Shown here in pieces: positions 50,998 through 60,971 of a stretch of 64,000 bases of DNA. The notes beneath the pieces are model-generated. The model was not told the origin of the DNA, searched no databases, and worked only from the letters and a program-made list of their open reading frames with translations. The position numbers were made by a program, and so were the translations under genes. The stretch is taken from assembly GCF_017571495.1 (NCBI RefSeq), contig NZ_JAGETZ010000011.1, positions 180,195-244,194 of the forward strand. Reading direction: 5' to 3'. This stretch comes from Hymenobacter negativus (GTDB taxonomy: Bacteria; Bacteroidota; Bacteroidia; Cytophagales; Hymenobacteraceae). Numbering within the stretch: position 1 is the stretch's first letter; the number at the start of each line of letters is the position of its first letter.

Positions 50998-52626
50998 CTA
51001 GCGGTCCCAGAAAATCGGGTCAGTAGGATTACGCTGTGACCGTGGCGAATTGGGATTCAGCGTTAGGTCATTGGTAGGGTAGTAAAGGCGTAATGGGAAA
51101 AAGCCTATGGATTGAGTGTTACCATCATCTGGGAGCAGGCCTGTATTGGGACTAGCATTAGCAGCTTGTGAGGAGACACGAATAAAGGGATGACCTGTAC
51201 GTCGGAAGTCCGTGTAAATGTCCACGCCGTATCCGTAGCTGGCCACATATTTCTCGTACATAATAACCTCAAGCTTTGCATCATCCGTAGTCGCTGCATC
51301 ATAACGGCCGAGAGCTGCGTTGATGTAGGTTGTGATGTTAGCTGCCGGAATTGTAGGGCTGCCATCAGCTGTAGCAATGACATTCACCTTAGTAAACGAC
51401 GCTGCCAATGCATCTGCCAACGCAGTTCTTGCGGCAGCAGCGTTATTATATACGGTCAGGCGCAGTTCAGCTTCGGTGTATTTGCGGCTATAAAAAGTGA
51501 GCAGGCGCTGAGGTGCTTCAGCTTTAGCTGAAGTGGAGCTTACAGCTCCTCCTGTTCCAGTATCGTATTTGCCACCAACCGGATATAAGCCTTGCACTGT
51601 TTGTACGGTAGCCGTCGAAGCAGAGCTTGCAAATGGGCTGGTCGTGCCCGGGCGCACCGTTACGAAATTACCGTTGACATAGTCTTGATTAGTGGTAGTG
51701 CTTCCTCGTGCTATTTGATTGTAAAAATAATATGGCATTCGAGGGTCATTCAGCCTGAGCATCCCTTCGTAAAAGTAGCGGCCAATGCGGTTTTCAGGGT
51801 TCGCTGTATAATCATTTACATAGCCGGGGTTACGGTTGTCGGGGGTCACGATATTTGTGTATTTCAACTGAAAATCGTCGCCTTCACCTAGAAGGTTGCC
51901 TGATAGCAGAGGACCGACCAAGGCTTGTACCTCCGCGTTAGTTTTCGTCTTCCGAATTTGATTGTAGAGCTTTAGCTTCAATGTCCGGCCAAAACGGTCC
52001 CATTTGCCTAAGTCGCCAAAGTAAATCAGGTCAACTTGTGAAAGGAATGGTTTTGTTGGGGTGCTTGCTTTCGTCAAGTTATTCAGGCCTTCATCAATCA
52101 GCGAAAACAAGCCTTGAATAGAGCCGTTACCGTTGTAGATGTCCTCGTCCTTATCGAAGCGTGGGGACGTATTGTCTGGTGCTAGTAGAGCTTCTGAGTA
52201 AGGTATATCGCCCCATAGGTCTACCATTTGGCTATAGACGTAAGCTTTTTGAAGCTGAGCAATGCCCACGTAGTCCCAACGCCCTTCTGAAGTACCCTGC
52301 TTGATGATTTGCTCATTGTTGACAAGTGTTACACGATACAGAGTGGCCCAAGGCCCGCTGAAGGAATCACCCGTCTGTTGAAAGTTGCCGATACTGCGCG
52401 TATTATACAACTGCTGCATCAGGGCCATTGTGTACTGGCTCAAGCCACTTACGTTGTCCCCAAGACCCTCAGCCATGCTTACCTGGGTTACCGGTAGCAG
52501 CGAATACAATCCAACTTTAGTCGGGTTTAGCGGATTGACGTTGACGTCGAAGAAATCTTTGCAGCCAGGAGCTACTGCTAATATCCCGGCTGAAGCCAGG
52601 ACTAGGCAAAATTTATGAAATTTCAT
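50998..52626 (-). CDS. SusD/RagB-like lipoprotein (SusD-like 2 type, system 2)
   Basis: 542 residues; lipobox VAPGCKD. The opening FFDVNVNPLNPTKVGLYSLL and the segments SQYTMALMQQLYNTRSIGNF and AYVYSQMVDLWGDIPYSEAL match the SusD/RagB-like-2 branch, which typically pairs with SusC proteins outside classical polysaccharide loci. The ligand is unknown. It lies 35 bases after its SusC and before the lipoprotein, forming a three-gene operon read leftward. Confidence 0.93.
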   Translation of the reverse strand: MKFHKFCLVLASAGILAVAPGCKDFFDVNVNPLNPTKVGLYSLLPVTQVSMAEGLGDNVSGLSQYTMALMQQLYNTRSIGNFQQTGDSFSGPWATLYRVTLVNNEQIIKQGTSEGRWDYVGIAQLQKAYVYSQMVDLWGDIPYSEALLAPDNTSPRFDKDEDIYNGNGSIQGLFSLIDEGLNNLTKASTPTKPFLSQVDLIYFGDLGKWDRFGRTLKLKLYNQIRKTKTNAEVQALVGPLLSGNLLGEGDDFQLKYTNIVTPDNRNPGYVNDYTANPENRIGRYFYEGMLRLNDPRMPYYFYNQIARGSTTTNQDYVNGNFVTVRPGTTSPFASSASTATVQTVQGLYPVGGKYDTGTGGAVSSTSAKAEAPQRLLTFYSRKYTEAELRLTVYNNAAAARTALADALAASFTKVNVIATADGSPTIPAANITTYINAALGRYDAATTDDAKLEVIMYEKYVASYGYGVDIYTDFRRTGHPFIRVSSQAANASPNTGLLPDDGNTQSIGFFPLRLYYPTNDLTLNPNSPRSQRNPTDPIFWDR

Positions 52627-52661
52627 AGATATTAGTAAGCCTATTCAGGCGTGATTCAAAG

Positions 52662-55600
52662 TTAAAAATTCACCCGCAGGTTAACACCAAAACGCTTGGT
52701 TGTTGGAGCATTGGTAAATTCATACCCCTGCTGATTACTAGCGCCATAGGTGCTGGTTTCAGGGTCAAAATTGCTATGCTTGGGCAGGTTGGGAGAGTAC
52801 CACCAGATATTACGAGCCGATACCGAAATGTTGACAAGGCCGAACGGCGTTTTGCTAGTAATCGATTTAGGCAGGTCGTAACCCAAGCTTACTTCCCGCA
52901 AACGTACGGTTGTTGCATCGTAGATAGACTGCTCGTTGTAGCCGTTGGTAGCAGCACCGCCGCCTACACCGGCAGGGGAGAAATATAGGTCGTTAACTGT
53001 AATAGCTGTGGTATTGCGCATCGGCTGGCCATTACCATCCAGCAACGCGCCACCAGTAGCACGGTTGTAGGAAATGCCATTGAGGATAATGAGGCGATTA
53101 CGGTCTTCTGTGTCTTTTGTCACACCACGCCCCAATTCTTCTTGGAGCGTAGTCGAATAAAGTGAGCCACCTTTACGGTAATCAACTAATACATTAAGCG
53201 TAAGTCCTTTGTAGGTGAATTGGTTGATGAAGCCCATCAGGAATTCAGGATTGGGGTTGCCAATAACTTTGTTCTTGGGCGAAGCAATCAAGCGGCCGTT
53301 AATGGGGTCAACATACAACTCGCCACTACCGTCTCGTAGTGGAGCAGTGCCGAACAGTACCCCATAAGGCTGGCCAGGAATAAAGAGCGACCGAATGCTG
53401 TTACCGGCAAAAGTACTGGCAAGAATAAGGGTATCACCACGGTCATTAGTCCGCTCAACAATATTGCGGTTGCGGGTAAAGTTGAACGTGCTGCTCCAGC
53501 GGAAGCCCGCAGCTTCAACCGGGACTACTGTCAAAGCCACCTCAAAGCCTTTGTTAGAAATTTCACCAAAGTTGGTTACCCGTGCGCCGTAGCCAGTGGC
53601 CGAAGGCTGAAGCAATGGAGCAATCTGATTTGTTGAGCGCTTGTCGTAGTACGTACCATTAAATGAAACGCGGTTGCGGAACATGGTCAGTTCAGTACCC
53701 AACTCCAACTCAGATGAGAATTCCGGCGTCAAAGCAGGATTATTAATCGTGCCACTGATGCCAATGCCAGCTACTGGAACTTTTGCAATACCTCCTGTAA
53801 ATGGATAGGATTCGCCGGGGTTTGTTACATAGCCGGGGGCACCAGAGCTGTAAGGGGGAGCATCGCGGCCCACACGGCCGTAAGCCGCACGAACTTTGGC
53901 CAAGTCCAACCAACGATAGTCTAACTTAAAGGCTTCATTGAGTACCAACGCTACCGAAGCACTCGAGTAGAAGAACGAGCGACCTGTAGCGCCAACAACT
54001 CCATTCTTGTTGAGCGTAGACGAGAAGTCATTGCGGCCTGTTAGAGTCAAGAAGGCAAAGTTTTTGTAACCAACAGTCGCATTTCCCAGCAATCCCATTA
54101 GGCGACGCTCCGAATAGGCATATCCGTATGTGCTTTTGTTGGTCGTGTTTTCAATATTGTCGATGCCGAACGTAATGATGCCCGTACCGATGTAAGATTT
54201 TCCGTCGAACTTACGGGCGTTGATGTTCTGCCCAATGCTGGCGGTCAGACTAATGTCTTCGGTTAGGTTTTTGTTAAAGTTCAACAGCAGAGTTTGTTCC
54301 AATTCGGTATTCTGAAGATTGTCTTCAATAATCCGGCTCACACCAAAGTTGGCGAGGGAACCTGGCCGAATGGTGCTGGAGCGAGTGTCCGTGTAAGTGT
54401 TGAAGCCGCCAGTATAGGTTAGTGTCAGCCAATCCTTGAATGCATAAGATAAGCCTACACTACCTACTACGCGGTCTACCCGCGATTTATAAATAGCGTT
54501 TTCTACCGACCAAAGGGGGTTATCAGCTTGGTTCGTGAGCCATGCGAAAACAGGGCCATTGGTAACTGGATTCTGGTAGGGGAGGCCCTGCAGGTCGAGG
54601 CTACGTGGCAAAAACAGTGTGCGCGCAAATGCTGACGCATTACCTGCTAATAGGTTGTTGGCTCCCTGAATGGGGCCCTGCTGAGTAGTGTTCGTATAGG
54701 CAACGTTGCCGCTTACTGTGAGCTTGTTAAAGCGTCCTGACCCACCAGCGCTAGCGTTATTACGCACAAAGTAGGAGTTGGGAACAATACCTTGCTGGTC
54801 AGCTCTTGAGATAATCGTAGTGAAGGTAGAGTTATCAGAAGTAGCGTTGAGCGACAAGGAATTCTCAAACAGGTGTCCTGTATCGAAGAAGTCCTTGACA
54901 TTGTTGGGATATGCTTGGTAAGGAATCTTGGCATCCGCAGGAATATTGGGGAAGTTAGGGTTACCTGCTTGGGGATGTGCGATGGTAGGAGGGGCAAATT
55001 GGTTCGCATTACCGAATTCCGGGCCCCAAGAGCCGTTGGAATCCTGATTGACGTACTGAGCGCCAGCACCATACTTGTTCTGATAGTCGGGTAAAGCAGC
55101 TACTTTTTCAATAGCATAGCCAGTCGAGTATCCTACCTGAATTCCTTTCGGGCCGCGCTGGCCACCACCACCGGTTTTGGTCGTAATTACGATAACCCCA
55201 CCAGCAGCCCGCGACCCGTAAAGCGCTGCCGCGGCTGCACCTTTCAGCACGTTGATAGAGGCAATATTGTTGGGGTCTACGTCTGATGTACGGCTGGAAT
55301 ATGACGCGCCATTGGCCAACGGGCTATCTGATTCCGTCTGAGAGTTGTCATAAGGTACTCCATCTACTACAAATAGTGGCTGGTTATCGCCATAAAACGA
55401 CGTGTTACCTCGAATAGTGATGCGTGAAGAAGCACCAGGTACACCACTCGAACTGAGAATATTTACGCCTGGTACCTTGCCTGAAAGCGTACGTAGTAGG
55501 TCTGGTTCTGACTTCTGAACGATTTGCTCAGCTTTTACTTCTGATACGGCAAAGCCTAAAGCCCGTTTCTCGCGCGATATACCCAGCGCCGTTACTGTTA

Positions 55601-55916
55601 CTTCGTCCAGTTGCTTGCTATCAAGGGCTAAGGAAATATTTACCACTTCGGTAGCCCCTACGGCCTGTTCCGCCGTCACATACCCTAGAAACTTGAACTG
55701 CAGTGTAGCATTGTTGCCTGCTACATTCAGCGCATATCGCCCGTCAGCATCAGTGGCAGTGCCTGTTGTGGTACCCTTCACGATAACGCTTACCCCTGGT
55801 AAGCCCTCGTTCGTGCTTTTGTCAATAACGCGACCCGAAACCGGATGGCTTTGGGCCCAGCTCCGCCCTACTATGGTCAGTAGCAGAAGCAGGCTTAGTA
55901 GTAAGGTTTTCTTCAT
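52662..55916 (-). CDS. SusC/RagA-family TonB-linked outer-membrane protein (system 2)
   Basis: 1084 residues. Signal peptide ends VGRSWAQ; regulatory-like domain has GRVIDKSTNEGLPGVSVIVK; plug signature is DPNNIASINVLKGAAAAALY then GSRAAGGVIVITTKTGGGGQ; the barrel ends in TTKRFGVNLRVNF. Plug text SGKVPGVNILSSSGVPGASS is typical of RagA-type importers. It is the first gene of its operon. Its start lies at the edge of a 1.76-kb non-coding stretch shared with system 3, which is transcribed the other way. Confidence 0.96.
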   Translation of the reverse strand: MKKTLLLSLLLLLTIVGRSWAQSHPVSGRVIDKSTNEGLPGVSVIVKGTTTGTATDADGRYALNVAGNNATLQFKFLGYVTAEQAVGATEVVNISLALDSKQLDEVTVTALGISREKRALGFAVSEVKAEQIVQKSEPDLLRTLSGKVPGVNILSSSGVPGASSRITIRGNTSFYGDNQPLFVVDGVPYDNSQTESDSPLANGASYSSRTSDVDPNNIASINVLKGAAAAALYGSRAAGGVIVITTKTGGGGQRGPKGIQVGYSTGYAIEKVAALPDYQNKYGAGAQYVNQDSNGSWGPEFGNANQFAPPTIAHPQAGNPNFPNIPADAKIPYQAYPNNVKDFFDTGHLFENSLSLNATSDNSTFTTIISRADQQGIVPNSYFVRNNASAGGSGRFNKLTVSGNVAYTNTTQQGPIQGANNLLAGNASAFARTLFLPRSLDLQGLPYQNPVTNGPVFAWLTNQADNPLWSVENAIYKSRVDRVVGSVGLSYAFKDWLTLTYTGGFNTYTDTRSSTIRPGSLANFGVSRIIEDNLQNTELEQTLLLNFNKNLTEDISLTASIGQNINARKFDGKSYIGTGIITFGIDNIENTTNKSTYGYAYSERRLMGLLGNATVGYKNFAFLTLTGRNDFSSTLNKNGVVGATGRSFFYSSASVALVLNEAFKLDYRWLDLAKVRAAYGRVGRDAPPYSSGAPGYVTNPGESYPFTGGIAKVPVAGIGISGTINNPALTPEFSSELELGTELTMFRNRVSFNGTYYDKRSTNQIAPLLQPSATGYGARVTNFGEISNKGFEVALTVVPVEAAGFRWSSTFNFTRNRNIVERTNDRGDTLILASTFAGNSIRSLFIPGQPYGVLFGTAPLRDGSGELYVDPINGRLIASPKNKVIGNPNPEFLMGFINQFTYKGLTLNVLVDYRKGGSLYSTTLQEELGRGVTKDTEDRNRLIILNGISYNRATGGALLDGNGQPMRNTTAITVNDLYFSPAGVGGGAATNGYNEQSIYDATTVRLREVSLGYDLPKSITSKTPFGLVNISVSARNIWWYSPNLPKHSNFDPETSTYGASNQQGYEFTNAPTTKRFGVNLRVNF

Positions 55917-57679
55917 TGAGTTAAAAAAAGTGTGGGTGTGAGAAAAGGGGAGGAGTAAACAGGGTGGTAGCAGTTTAAAAGGTGAAAGTACAGCATTTGG
56001 CCAAAATTTCCGATTTCAAAGTTGTTTTTTGTTTTTTGTTTATGATTTATCGTATTGAATGTTGAATTTTTCTACTTTAGCTTTCTAGCCATTGATTGTT
56101 GATTGACTGATGCGTATTCATGCTAATTTACACACTGTAATATAACGTTTTAGAGCAATTTTGAGGTGTTAGAATAAAGACATATATTGATTAAGTGTCT
56201 GATTAACTATCATTTGGATTGGATGATAAGGCGCAAATAGATAATCAGATAAGTTCGGTTGAAAAGATAGTAGAGTTTAATCTTGATGGGGAATAGTGAC
56301 ATAAAATGAGATATAGGTGTTTGTCGTGATGGTGTTCGGGCTACTCACCCAGTTCAAAGCGTGCTTCGTTTAAGATAGCCAAAGTAGGTTCTGATGTAGT
56401 GCGGACAATTATCTCAGCCGACATAAGGCAGGAATAAAATGAAGTATTCCGAAGAAACTGCTGGCCGTTTTATCGGATAGTGTAGCCAGCCGGCGAAATT
56501 AGAGCGTCTGGAAAAGCCTCGACTTTGTCGCGGTCGCGGTATAAATTGTAGTAGTTAATACATAAGTTGCATGAGAGGGAATCACGACCTGCGCGCCAAG
56601 AGCTTTGACATTGGTCATTACAGAATTAGTGTCGTAGCTACTGTCAGTTAATCTTTTGCCCACGTCATGTGCACCGCACAGCAAGTCAGTGGCCCAGTAG
56701 CAGTCAGCCTACTGGCTGGGCCCAAGCACGAAGTGCAACGGGTTATCTAGCGTATCGAACAGCATATGCACTTTGTTGCTCAACTCGCTGCGGTTCAGGT
56801 TGAGGGTTTTGTTAATGACGCAGCTTTTCTCAGTTGCTCGCTACCCGACTATGCCCCACACCACACTTAAATCGGATATGGCTCAGTCTAGGTCCGGTTC
56901 CTGCATCTCCTCACCCAAGTGCGGCTCGATTCTCTTTTGCGCCAAGTCTCAGTTGCATCGCGTCCCTTGCTGGTCACCAAAGCGCGCCGATAGGCCGGTC
57001 AAGCGCAGCCGTGGCGCACTAACCAAAGCATATTCTTCAGAAACAAGAGGTTATAGGTATGCGTGTGACTCACATCGCCCGCTTTGCCTAATAGATGCGG
57101 TGCTGATTCGGGCCTCGCTCGGGCACTAAATTTTGTCATTACTACCCAAGAATGAAAAAAAAAGTATATGTATGTCTATATCGGAAAAATTGGACTTTTC
57201 TTATGGTGTTGCTGTTGTTAGGTTAAAGCGAGGCAACAAAAAACATTCTAGTAACAGTTGTTTAAAAAAAACATGTAATACATTGCCAAAGAAAAGACCA
57301 GGAAAGTAATGATTTTGCATGCGTTTTCGTAGTAATCAGGGCTTTTTTTATATAACTATACCTTTGAATCGCATGTTTCGTGCAAGCTTCGCAAAGAAGG
57401 GTACTTAAATCTTGCGTAGAGCAATGATTCTACACTTTATTAAAGAGGGAGTGATATGAAGTACTTGCTGGTCTGAATAATGGTAGCTTTTATGGTGACG
57501 CTAAAAGTCATAGCTATTACTTCGCTTGACAAGTACTAAGCAAAGAAAATCGGGAGATATTAAGTCTGCTTTGTTTAGACTTACACTTTCGCTTATGATT
57601 TGCCGTTGAAATCCCCCTTTCGCTTTTTCCATTTTCACTCACCTTTTTTTCCATTTTCACTCACCAAAAACCAAGTCAA
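55917..57679. other. Long A/T-rich intergenic stretch between SusC systems 2 and 3
   Basis: About 1.76 kb without an intact gene. The middle part (roughly 56480-57110) holds a decayed IS5-type transposase; the rest is A/T-rich spacer that must contain the two divergent promoters. No tRNA or strong palindrome was seen. Confidence 0.6.
56480..57110 (-). pseudogene. Decayed IS5-family (IS427-like) transposase
   Basis: Read leftward, fragments align in order with IS5-type transposases: LWLVRHGC near the N-terminus, the acidic region as EEMQEPDLD*AISD (matching '..DPDLe..miD'), NRSELSNKVHMLFDTLDNPL, then LTDSSYDTN for '(D)K.YDs' and LGAQVVIPSH for 'G...VIP'. Several stop codons and frame changes interrupt it. 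The first catalytic Asp region and later Asp are still recognisable, but no intact protein can be made. Terminal repeats were not found. Confidence 0.7.
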
Positions 57680-60600
57680 ATGAAAAAACTCTTATGCATG
57701 GTCATGTTGCTCATGGCCGGCCTGTTGCAGCAGGCTTATGCTCAAGACCGGTCGATTTCCGGTCGGGTCACAGATCGAACGAACGGTCAGGGCCTACCAG
57801 GTGCAACCATTCTAGTGAAAGGTACTACCGTAGGCGCTTCAACAAATGCTGATGGTAGTTTCTCACTGAGTGTGCCATCTACAGCTACAACTCTTACTAT
57901 TAGCTCAATCGGGTACACTTCAGTAGACCAAGCTATTGGTGCAGCCGCTACTTACAATATTGCGCTGACTTCTGATGTCAAGCAGCTTGGTGAAGTAGTG
58001 GTGACTGGTGCACTTGGCATCCAGCGTCAGCAGCAGCAAGTTGGCTATGCTACCGCAACGCTCGACACCAAGGAACTAACTCAAGCCCGCGTTGCCAACG
58101 TTGCCAACGGCTTAGCAGGCAAGGTGTCAGGCCTGCAAATTCAGACCTTGAACGCTGGCGTTAACCCGTCCCCCCGAGTAACGCTACGAGGCAGCCGCTC
58201 CCTCACTGGTAATAATGAAGCCCTCATCGTTATTGACGGGGTTATCTCAACTAACGACGTACTAGGTGCGCTGAACCCCGATGACATTGCCTCTATCGAC
58301 GTACTAAAGGGCGCTAACGCGGCAGCCCTTTACGGTTCACAAGCATCCAACGGTGCCTTGATTATTACGACGAAGAAGGGCTCTAACAATAGCTCGCAGG
58401 TTACGTTCTCACACACGTCGCAGGCCGAATCGATTTCGTTTCTGCCCAAGTTCCAGACCGAATTTGGTCCTGGTTCACCCGACTGGATTAATACATTGAT
58501 TCGGGTCGATGGTGTAACGCCATTCAAGGAAGATGGTACGCCCGACGACAACTACGAGCACCAGTATCAAGGATTTGAAAACCAACAATATGGTCCTCGC
58601 TTTGATGGTTCGCTCCAGCCTTTTGGCCAGACTCTGGCTGATGGCAGTGTGCAGCGAATTGCCTACGAAGCACGTCCCGACGAAAAACGCAAGTTCTTTA
58701 ACACAGGCTACCAGATGCAGAACGGCGTAACGTTCTCAGGTGGTAATGAGAAAACGAAGTTCTATACTTCGTACCAGAACCTGCACAACAATGGCATAGT
58801 GCCAAAGGACGTGTTTGACCGTAACTCTTTTCGTATCAATGCTTCACATGAGATCAATCGATTGACGATTGGTTTTAATCTTTCCTACTCGCAACAGAAA
58901 GCAAACGTAACCTCGAACCTGGACCGTAATACGTCGGTGTACTGGAATGTCTTCAACACGTCAGTGATGGCTCCTCTTACTCAGTATAAGGATTATCAAA
59001 ACGATAAGTATTCTGACCCCAGCTTTGGATATTATAATGCTTATTACTTTAATCCGTATTTCATCATTGATGCTAACCGCACAATTGACCGGCGGAATAC
59101 GATTCAGGGCAATATTGACCTGTCTTACAAGCTAACAGATTGGTTGAAGGCAAACTACCGCCTTGGTACTACTACGACTAGCCAGTCGAACGAGAACACA
59201 CAGAACAAATTCACTTTGGCTCCCGGCTCGCCCAAGCAAATTGCCAGCTATACCGGTTTTGTGCAGGACCTGAGCAGCAACCTGACCCGTATCAACTCAG
59301 ACTTGTTCCTGACCATGGACAAGACCTTTGGTGATATCTCTGTACAGGCTATTTTGGGCAACAACGTGCAGCAATTGGATAGTCGCTATGACTACGTAGC
59401 ATCTACCGCTTTGGCCGTACCCGTAACCGAAACGGCAGGTGTATTCAACCTTCAGAATCGTATTGGTAATCTCGATGGCCGTGCTGCTCGTGCACAGACA
59501 CGTTTATACGCATTCTATGCAGACTTGACTGTTGGCTACAAAGACTTTTTCTACCTGCATGGCTCCGGTCGTAACGACAACATTTCCATCCTTGACCCCG
59601 GTAACCGCAGCTACTTCTATCCTGCCGTTGATGCATCCTTCGTCTTCACCAACGCAATTCCTTCTTTAAAGGAAGTTTCCTTCTTGGATTACGGTAAGAT
59701 TCGCGGTGGTATCTCAAAAGTGAGCCAAGTTAACTTGTCGAGCCTGACAACCAATGGTGTTTATGCTACTGGCGGGGCTTATCAAACGGCTTCAACTTAT
59801 CCGCTGGCCTTGGGCTTCCCGTTCCCTTTACGTGCTTCTTTCACGACTGGTGGGCAACTTGTGCAGCCCAACCTGAAGCCAGAGAATACTGTGTCAACTG
59901 AAGCAGGTATCGAGCTTAGCTTCCTAAAGCGCCGGATTTCAGCTGCTGCTACTTACTATCTTCAGAATAGCACCAACCAGACGGTTAATACGAATATTTC
60001 AGGTGCCTCAGGCTACCAGAACTATCTCCTCAATGCTGGTGAGGTACAAAACCAAGGGGTTGAACTGGACCTGAATATCACGCCGATTCGTTTGGAGAAT
60101 GGCTTGAGTGTTACAATTGGAGGCAACTTCAACTACAACAACAACAAAGTAATCTCGTTGCCGAACGACCTGCCCCAACTGGTATTGGCTGGCAGTGGTG
60201 CTACGGGTCAAACTACCAACGCTGATTTGTATGCTATCAAAGGCCAGCCTTTCCCATCGCTGGTTGGTACTTATTACCAGCGTACGGAAGATGGCCGAGT
60301 GAAAATGGGACTCGTAAGCGACCCCTGGGATGCGACAGCTGTTCGCTATGCTCCACTGATTGCTACAGATACCAAGAACTTTGGCAACACGCAGCCAAAA
60401 TACCGATATGGTTTTAATGCCAATATCACTTATAAAGGCATAACATTGGCTGGCCAAGGCGAACTGCGCACTGGATATGTAGTGTACAATACCATTGGTG
60501 AAAACCTGGACTTTACTGGTGGTGGCCAGCGTAGTGCAGAGTTTGGTCGTCAGGATTTCGTTTATCCGAATTCGGCTATATCCACTGACGGTGGTGTAAC

Positions 60601-60958
60601 CTACGTTCCCAACACTTCGGGTCTGACCCCTGGTGGGTCGGAGTTCTGGGCTAATACGCCTACTTGGAACTCCGGTGTGGCTGAGAACTATGTGACTTCG
60701 GGTAAATTCTTCAAAATCCGTGAGGTGTCGCTAAGCTATGCAATCCCGACGGCTTTGGCGACGAAAATTGGCTTTGTGAAAGGTGCTTCCGTGAATCTTT
60801 TTGGTCGGAATATTTTTACATGGGTGCCGAAAGAAAACATCTACACCGACCCGGAATTCAGCGGCACGGCTGTTGGTAGCAATGCTATCGGCATCAACAC
60901 TGTTTTGCAAACTCCTCCTACCAAATTCTACGGGGCTTCTATCAACGTAACCCTCTAA
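57680..60958 (+). CDS. SusC/RagA-family TonB-linked outer-membrane protein (system 3)
   Basis: 1092 residues: signal peptide ending QAYAQ, regulatory-like domain GRVTDRTNGQGLPGATILVK, plug signature NPDDIASIDVLKGANAAALY then GSQASNGALIITTKKGS, and a barrel ending TKFYGASINVTL. Its early plug (LGIQRQQQQVGYATATLDTK) is of the type seen with SusD-like-2 partners. It is the first gene of the rightward pair; the SusD partner starts 13 bases after its stop. The ligand is unknown. Confidence 0.96.
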   Translation: MKKLLCMVMLLMAGLLQQAYAQDRSISGRVTDRTNGQGLPGATILVKGTTVGASTNADGSFSLSVPSTATTLTISSIGYTSVDQAIGAAATYNIALTSDVKQLGEVVVTGALGIQRQQQQVGYATATLDTKELTQARVANVANGLAGKVSGLQIQTLNAGVNPSPRVTLRGSRSLTGNNEALIVIDGVISTNDVLGALNPDDIASIDVLKGANAAALYGSQASNGALIITTKKGSNNSSQVTFSHTSQAESISFLPKFQTEFGPGSPDWINTLIRVDGVTPFKEDGTPDDNYEHQYQGFENQQYGPRFDGSLQPFGQTLADGSVQRIAYEARPDEKRKFFNTGYQMQNGVTFSGGNEKTKFYTSYQNLHNNGIVPKDVFDRNSFRINASHEINRLTIGFNLSYSQQKANVTSNLDRNTSVYWNVFNTSVMAPLTQYKDYQNDKYSDPSFGYYNAYYFNPYFIIDANRTIDRRNTIQGNIDLSYKLTDWLKANYRLGTTTTSQSNENTQNKFTLAPGSPKQIASYTGFVQDLSSNLTRINSDLFLTMDKTFGDISVQAILGNNVQQLDSRYDYVASTALAVPVTETAGVFNLQNRIGNLDGRAARAQTRLYAFYADLTVGYKDFFYLHGSGRNDNISILDPGNRSYFYPAVDASFVFTNAIPSLKEVSFLDYGKIRGGISKVSQVNLSSLTTNGVYATGGAYQTASTYPLALGFPFPLRASFTTGGQLVQPNLKPENTVSTEAGIELSFLKRRISAAATYYLQNSTNQTVNTNISGASGYQNYLLNAGEVQNQGVELDLNITPIRLENGLSVTIGGNFNYNNNKVISLPNDLPQLVLAGSGATGQTTNADLYAIKGQPFPSLVGTYYQRTEDGRVKMGLVSDPWDATAVRYAPLIATDTKNFGNTQPKYRYGFNANITYKGITLAGQGELRTGYVVYNTIGENLDFTGGGQRSAEFGRQDFVYPNSAISTDGGVTYVPNTSGLTPGGSEFWANTPTWNSGVAENYVTSGKFFKIREVSLSYAIPTALATKIGFVKGASVNLFGRNIFTWVPKENIYTDPEFSGTAVGSNAIGINTVLQTPPTKFYGASINVTL

Positions 60959-60971
60959 CCCGACTACTTAT

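Noticed and set aside
56773..57129. 118-codon rightward open frame in the SusC2-SusC3 gap
   Set aside because: It is antisense to recognisable IS5-type transposase fragments and has no protein features of its own.
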